In this document: one piece after another, positions 39,878 through 42,530 of the stretch | Layout of the letters: each line of letters begins with the position of its first letter | Numbering within the stretch: the stretch's first letter is position 1 | Source of the DNA: Muribaculaceae bacterium | GTDB taxonomy: Bacteria; Bacteroidota; Bacteroidia; Bacteroidales; Muribaculaceae | Direction of reading: 5' to 3' | DNA: 42,530 bases | NCBI GenBank assembly: GCA_016292745.1 | Contig: JAEDFO010000016.1 | Location: forward strand, 1-42,530 | Translations under genes and position numbers: made by a program | The notes under the pieces: generated by a model | Seen by the model: only the letters and a program-made list of their open reading frames with translations | What the model was told of the DNA's origin: nothing | Database searches by the model: none

Positions 39878-42366
39878 ACCTTCATCCGGCGGTAAATTGC
39901 CAGGCCAATCATGGCGAGGAATGCAATGTAAATGATGATAATAGCCACATATGCAGCCGTCTCGGTAGTATGCACCGATTGAGGGTCGAAAGTGAAGGTC
40001 ACGTTATGTTCACCGGCAGGCAGACGCAAAGCACGCAGTATGTAGTTCACACGGCCTATAGGCAATTCTTTGCCGTCGACAGTAGCAGTCCATCCCCAAG
40101 GGAAATACACTTCAGAGAACACAGCAACAGCCTCGGCCGGCGCATTGTAGTGGTATTCCAGGCGGTTGGGTGCATACGATGTCTCGGCAATTGTGTAAGT
40201 GGAATCAACAGCCACTGCATTTCCAATAACATTCTTGAACTTGGCATCGGCAACAGCCTGACGAGCCGGGTCGATGGTATTGAGGGCATTGATTTCAGCA
40301 TCGGGAGTATCTACGTATTCAACTTTATCGACAAACCATGCGTTGCCCAACGCCTCAGGATTGAGGTGGGCATTATCGGCATCGACAATCACATATTTTG
40401 CGTTAAGCATATTCACCACATTCATGTTCGGGCCTTCTTTGCTCTTTAGATGTCGGTCGATGATATCCTGATAGCGGGCCAACTTAGCTGCATGGTATCC
40501 GCCGATGGTCTTGTGGAAATATGATGGCATTGCGTTGTCGAAAGCGGTCAAATCGAGCACACGATAGTTAGGATCGGTATCGGCAAGAATCTGCTTGTCG
40601 GCATTTCGCGGTTCAAATTGCTGTGCAGCCACCGGCATCGGCTCGGCAAATGTATCGGTGTTGAGATAGCGTTTGTTAATGCTGAACATATCGAAGAAGA
40701 GCACCAAGGCAATCACACCACACACCAGCTTGAACGACATCTTACGGTAGGCATACAGCATTATTGCCACAAATGCCACCAGCAGAATCATCAAGCTGCG
40801 CAGTGCATCGGTCGATACCATCTTCAGACGCACATTGGCCACTGCCTCGAATATGTCGGGGAACTGGGCAACCATGCCTTGCGAGGTGTAGTAGTTGAAT
40901 TCCTCGGTTGAGAATCCGTTGCCCACGAGCATCTGCGGAGCCACCATCATAAGGAAACAAATGAAAGCCGACACACCGAACGACACAAACAGCGGCACAC
41001 GGTACTGGCGCAATACATCTTCGGCAGTGAGCAGTTTCTGCAATGCGAGGATGGCGAGCAACGGCATGGTGAACTCAGCCACCACAAGGATGCTCGACAC
41101 TGTGCGGAACTTGTTGTACATAGGGAAATGGTCGATAAACCAGTCGGTGAGCCACATCATATTGTGCCCCCACGAAAGCATCACTGTGAGAATTGTCACA
41201 GCCAACAACGCCCACTTCATGGGACCTTTCACAATTATCAGGCCGAGGATGAACAGTGCAAATATCAATGCCCCCACATACACAGGGCCGTTAGTTCCTG
41301 GCTGGTCGCCAAAATATTGATAGAACGAGTTCAGCGCCGACATCTGCTGCGAATCGAGGTCGCCACTTTTCGACATCTCCTTGGCTTGGTCGGTGGCCGA
41401 GAGCATCAGCGGCAAGTTGTTCCCTTTTTCGGGCTTTACATTAGCACCACCCTTGGCGTTTGGCACCAGCAGGGTAAGTGTTTCGTCGATGCCATAGCTC
41501 CACATTGTAATATAGTCCTTCTCCAGACCACCCTTCGAAGTGCCGGCATCAGCCGCAGCCGATTTCAGCTCCGAGCCGCCACGCATGGTTTCCTTGCTGT
41601 ATTTGTAGGTGTTGTAAAGGTTAGGCGAATTAGCGGCAAGAGCCAGGATGGCCGCCACTGCAAGCACCCCGGTGGCAATACCCCACTGCCCTATCTTCTT
41701 CTCCTTGATGGCCGACACAAGGAATGCCACCACGATGGCAAAGATTACAAACAAGAAGTAGTAAGTCATCTGCACATGGTTACTTGCCAACTGCAAAGTG
41801 GCAAACAGTGCAGCCACAGTGCCGCCTGCAAGATATTTTCCTCGATATGCCCACACAATGCCGGCTATCGTCGGCGGGATATAAGCCAAAGTGATATATT
41901 TCCAGATGTGTCCGGCACCTATTATTATGAAGAAATAAGTGGAGAACGCCCACCCGATAGCTCCGAGAATAGCAAGATACCATCGCACCTTGAATGCCAG
42001 AAGCATGATGTAGAAGCCAAGCATCATGATAAACACATAATCAACCGGCGACGGAAACCATAGACTATATGCACGGCCTATCCAGCTTACCAGCTTCGAA
42101 CTCGAATAGCTGGGATTAATCTGGAAATTCGGCATGCCTGAAAACAGCGAGTTGGTCCATCGCGATGTCTCGCCGGTTTCGGCCTCATAGGCTTTCACTT
42201 CATGGCCGTTGGCCACACCCTGCAAGGTATCGTGCTGGCGCAGCACCTTTCCCTGCATGGCATCGGGATAAAAATAGAGCCACGAAATAGCGGCAAACAC
42301 AACCACTGCTATAAGCGAACCGGCAAACGTCCAGTTGCAACATATCTTCTGAATAAATTTCTTCAT
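39853..42366 (-). CDS. YfhO family multi-pass membrane protein
   Basis: 837 residues from the ATG at 42366 (MKKFIQKICCNW). About twelve or more membrane segments alternate with a large extracytoplasmic part (about 560-800) whose end reads AVFSEVYFPWGWTATVDGKE, the usual end of YfhO proteins. YfhO proteins are GT-C-like membrane glycosyltransferase relatives; in Gram-positives they are linked to glycosylation of teichoic acids or lipoproteins, but the Bacteroidota role is not known. Transcription probably starts near 42383 from a promoter at the edge of a repeat element. Confidence 0.88.
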   Translation of the reverse strand: MKKFIQKICCNWTFAGSLIAVVVFAAISWLYFYPDAMQGKVLRQHDTLQGVANGHEVKAYEAETGETSRWTNSLFSGMPNFQINPSYSSSKLVSWIGRAYSLWFPSPVDYVFIMMLGFYIMLLAFKVRWYLAILGAIGWAFSTYFFIIIGAGHIWKYITLAYIPPTIAGIVWAYRGKYLAGGTVAALFATLQLASNHVQMTYYFLFVIFAIVVAFLVSAIKEKKIGQWGIATGVLAVAAILALAANSPNLYNTYKYSKETMRGGSELKSAAADAGTSKGGLEKDYITMWSYGIDETLTLLVPNAKGGANVKPEKGNNLPLMLSATDQAKEMSKSGDLDSQQMSALNSFYQYFGDQPGTNGPVYVGALIFALFILGLIIVKGPMKWALLAVTILTVMLSWGHNMMWLTDWFIDHFPMYNKFRTVSSILVVAEFTMPLLAILALQKLLTAEDVLRQYRVPLFVSFGVSAFICFLMMVAPQMLVGNGFSTEEFNYYTSQGMVAQFPDIFEAVANVRLKMVSTDALRSLMILLVAFVAIMLYAYRKMSFKLVCGVIALVLFFDMFSINKRYLNTDTFAEPMPVAAQQFEPRNADKQILADTDPNYRVLDLTAFDNAMPSYFHKTIGGYHAAKLARYQDIIDRHLKSKEGPNMNVVNMLNAKYVIVDADNAHLNPEALGNAWFVDKVEYVDTPDAEINALNTIDPARQAVADAKFKNVIGNAVAVDSTYTIAETSYAPNRLEYHYNAPAEAVAVFSEVYFPWGWTATVDGKELPIGRVNYILRALRLPAGEHNVTFTFDPQSVHTTETAAYVAIIIIYIAFLAMIGLAIYRRMKVCDDKQKE

Positions 42367-42389
42367 TATTCCAAGGTGTTTTATTTGTG

Positions 42390-42420
42390 CAAAGATAGTG
42401 CAAGGTGAGTGCAATGACAA
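42390..42420 (-). promoter_or_regulatory. Promoter for yfhO, embedded in a repeat
   Basis: Minus-strand TATCTTTG (42397-42390) with TTG 20 bases upstream (42420-42418). Bases 42391-42445 are duplicated at 42476-42530; the second copy has T in place of C next to it, so its box reads TATCTTTA. Confidence 0.6.
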
Positions 42421-42530
42421 GCGAAAAACGCCAGTTTTTCAGATTGTCATTACCGAACCGCAGCCTATCTTATCTAAAGATAGTGCAAGGTGAGTGCAAT
42501 GACAAGCGAAAAACGCCAGTTTTTCAGATT
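42391..42530. repeat. Tandem repeat of an imperfect palindromic element (85-base period)
   Basis: Bases 42391-42445 and 42476-42530 are identical over 55 bases. Each unit is itself an imperfect palindrome: outer AAGATAG/CTATCTT, middle AATGACAA/TTGTCATT, inner GAAAAAC/GTTTTTC. The second copy is cut by the window end, so the number of units is unknown. Similar intergenic elements are, from memory, scattered in Bacteroidales genomes. Confidence 0.75.

Noticed and set aside
41128..42063. Plus-strand open frame of 311 codons opposite yfhO
   Set aside because: His- and Gln-rich antisense frame with no domain; the yfhO reading is clear.
1..42530. CRISPR array, integrase, transposase, phage genes or toxin-antitoxin pair
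   Set aside because: No regular direct repeats with spacers and no such proteins were seen in any frame; the only tandem repeat is at 42391-42530.

Overview
The window is chromosomal DNA from a member of the Bacteroidota, most likely order Bacteroidales; a Muribaculaceae-like gut lineage is my guess from protein style, not something the sequence proves. Supporting signs are repeated TAnnTTTG -7 boxes with TTG about 19-20 bases upstream, tRNA genes without encoded CCA, SusC-style TonB-dependent receptors with a carboxypeptidase-regulatory domain, DUF4249, DUF6377, DUF3098 and YfhO proteins, and the gene order ftsX-DUF3098-uppP-truB-queA. No CRISPR array, rRNA, integrase or transposase was seen.

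Layout. 1-2534 (-): a lipoprotein with a degenerate thioredoxin fold followed by comM/yifB, which runs off the left edge. 2616-3479 (+): outer-membrane phospholipase A, whose stop codon overlaps that of a metal permease. 3476-7083 (-): rnz, aroA, SO_0444-type permease. 7410-8229 (-): tRNA-Arg, tRNA-Glu, rpsT, tRNA-Glu. 8312-9149 (+): recO and a bidirectional terminator. 9173-14187 (-): TonB-dependent receptor plus a large OB-fold lipoprotein, with a 44-codon ORF in the leader. 14430-19709 (+): ftsX, DUF3098, uppP, truB, queA and an M16 peptidase. 19710-20388: a gene-free stretch with a good promoter, several hairpin terminators and candidate small RNAs. 20389-26963 (-): DUF6377 regulator with its own promoter, and a four-gene secreted/outer-membrane operon (small C-terminal-sorting-like protein, unknown secreted protein, TonB-receptor-like barrel, DUF4249 lipoprotein). 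27201-28630 (+): MATE transporter from a promoter abutting the divergent one. 28699-30648 (-): lemA and two TPM-domain genes. 30722-32778 (+): GH172/DUF2961 and GH43 pair. 32848-36108 (+): an RSH (ppGpp) enzyme, then hpt-adk with terminator. 36117-37818 (-): AraC remnant and glutamine synthetase. 37944-39115 (+): acyltransferase 3. 39125-42420 (-): yfhO and a methyltransferase-like gene, with a tandem palindromic repeat at the right edge.

Most of the window is conserved housekeeping: tRNA maturation and modification, envelope lipid carrier recycling, cell division, purine salvage, nitrogen assimilation and stringent response. The accessory parts are the two outer-membrane modules (9.2-14.2 kb and 20.4-27.2 kb) and the glycoside hydrolase pair. 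The least explained parts are the 22.0-27.2 kb secreted operon, the 19.7-20.4 kb RNA-like region, the leader ORF of the receptor operon, and the repeat at 42391-42530. All functions are inferred from sequence reading alone; no database search was run.
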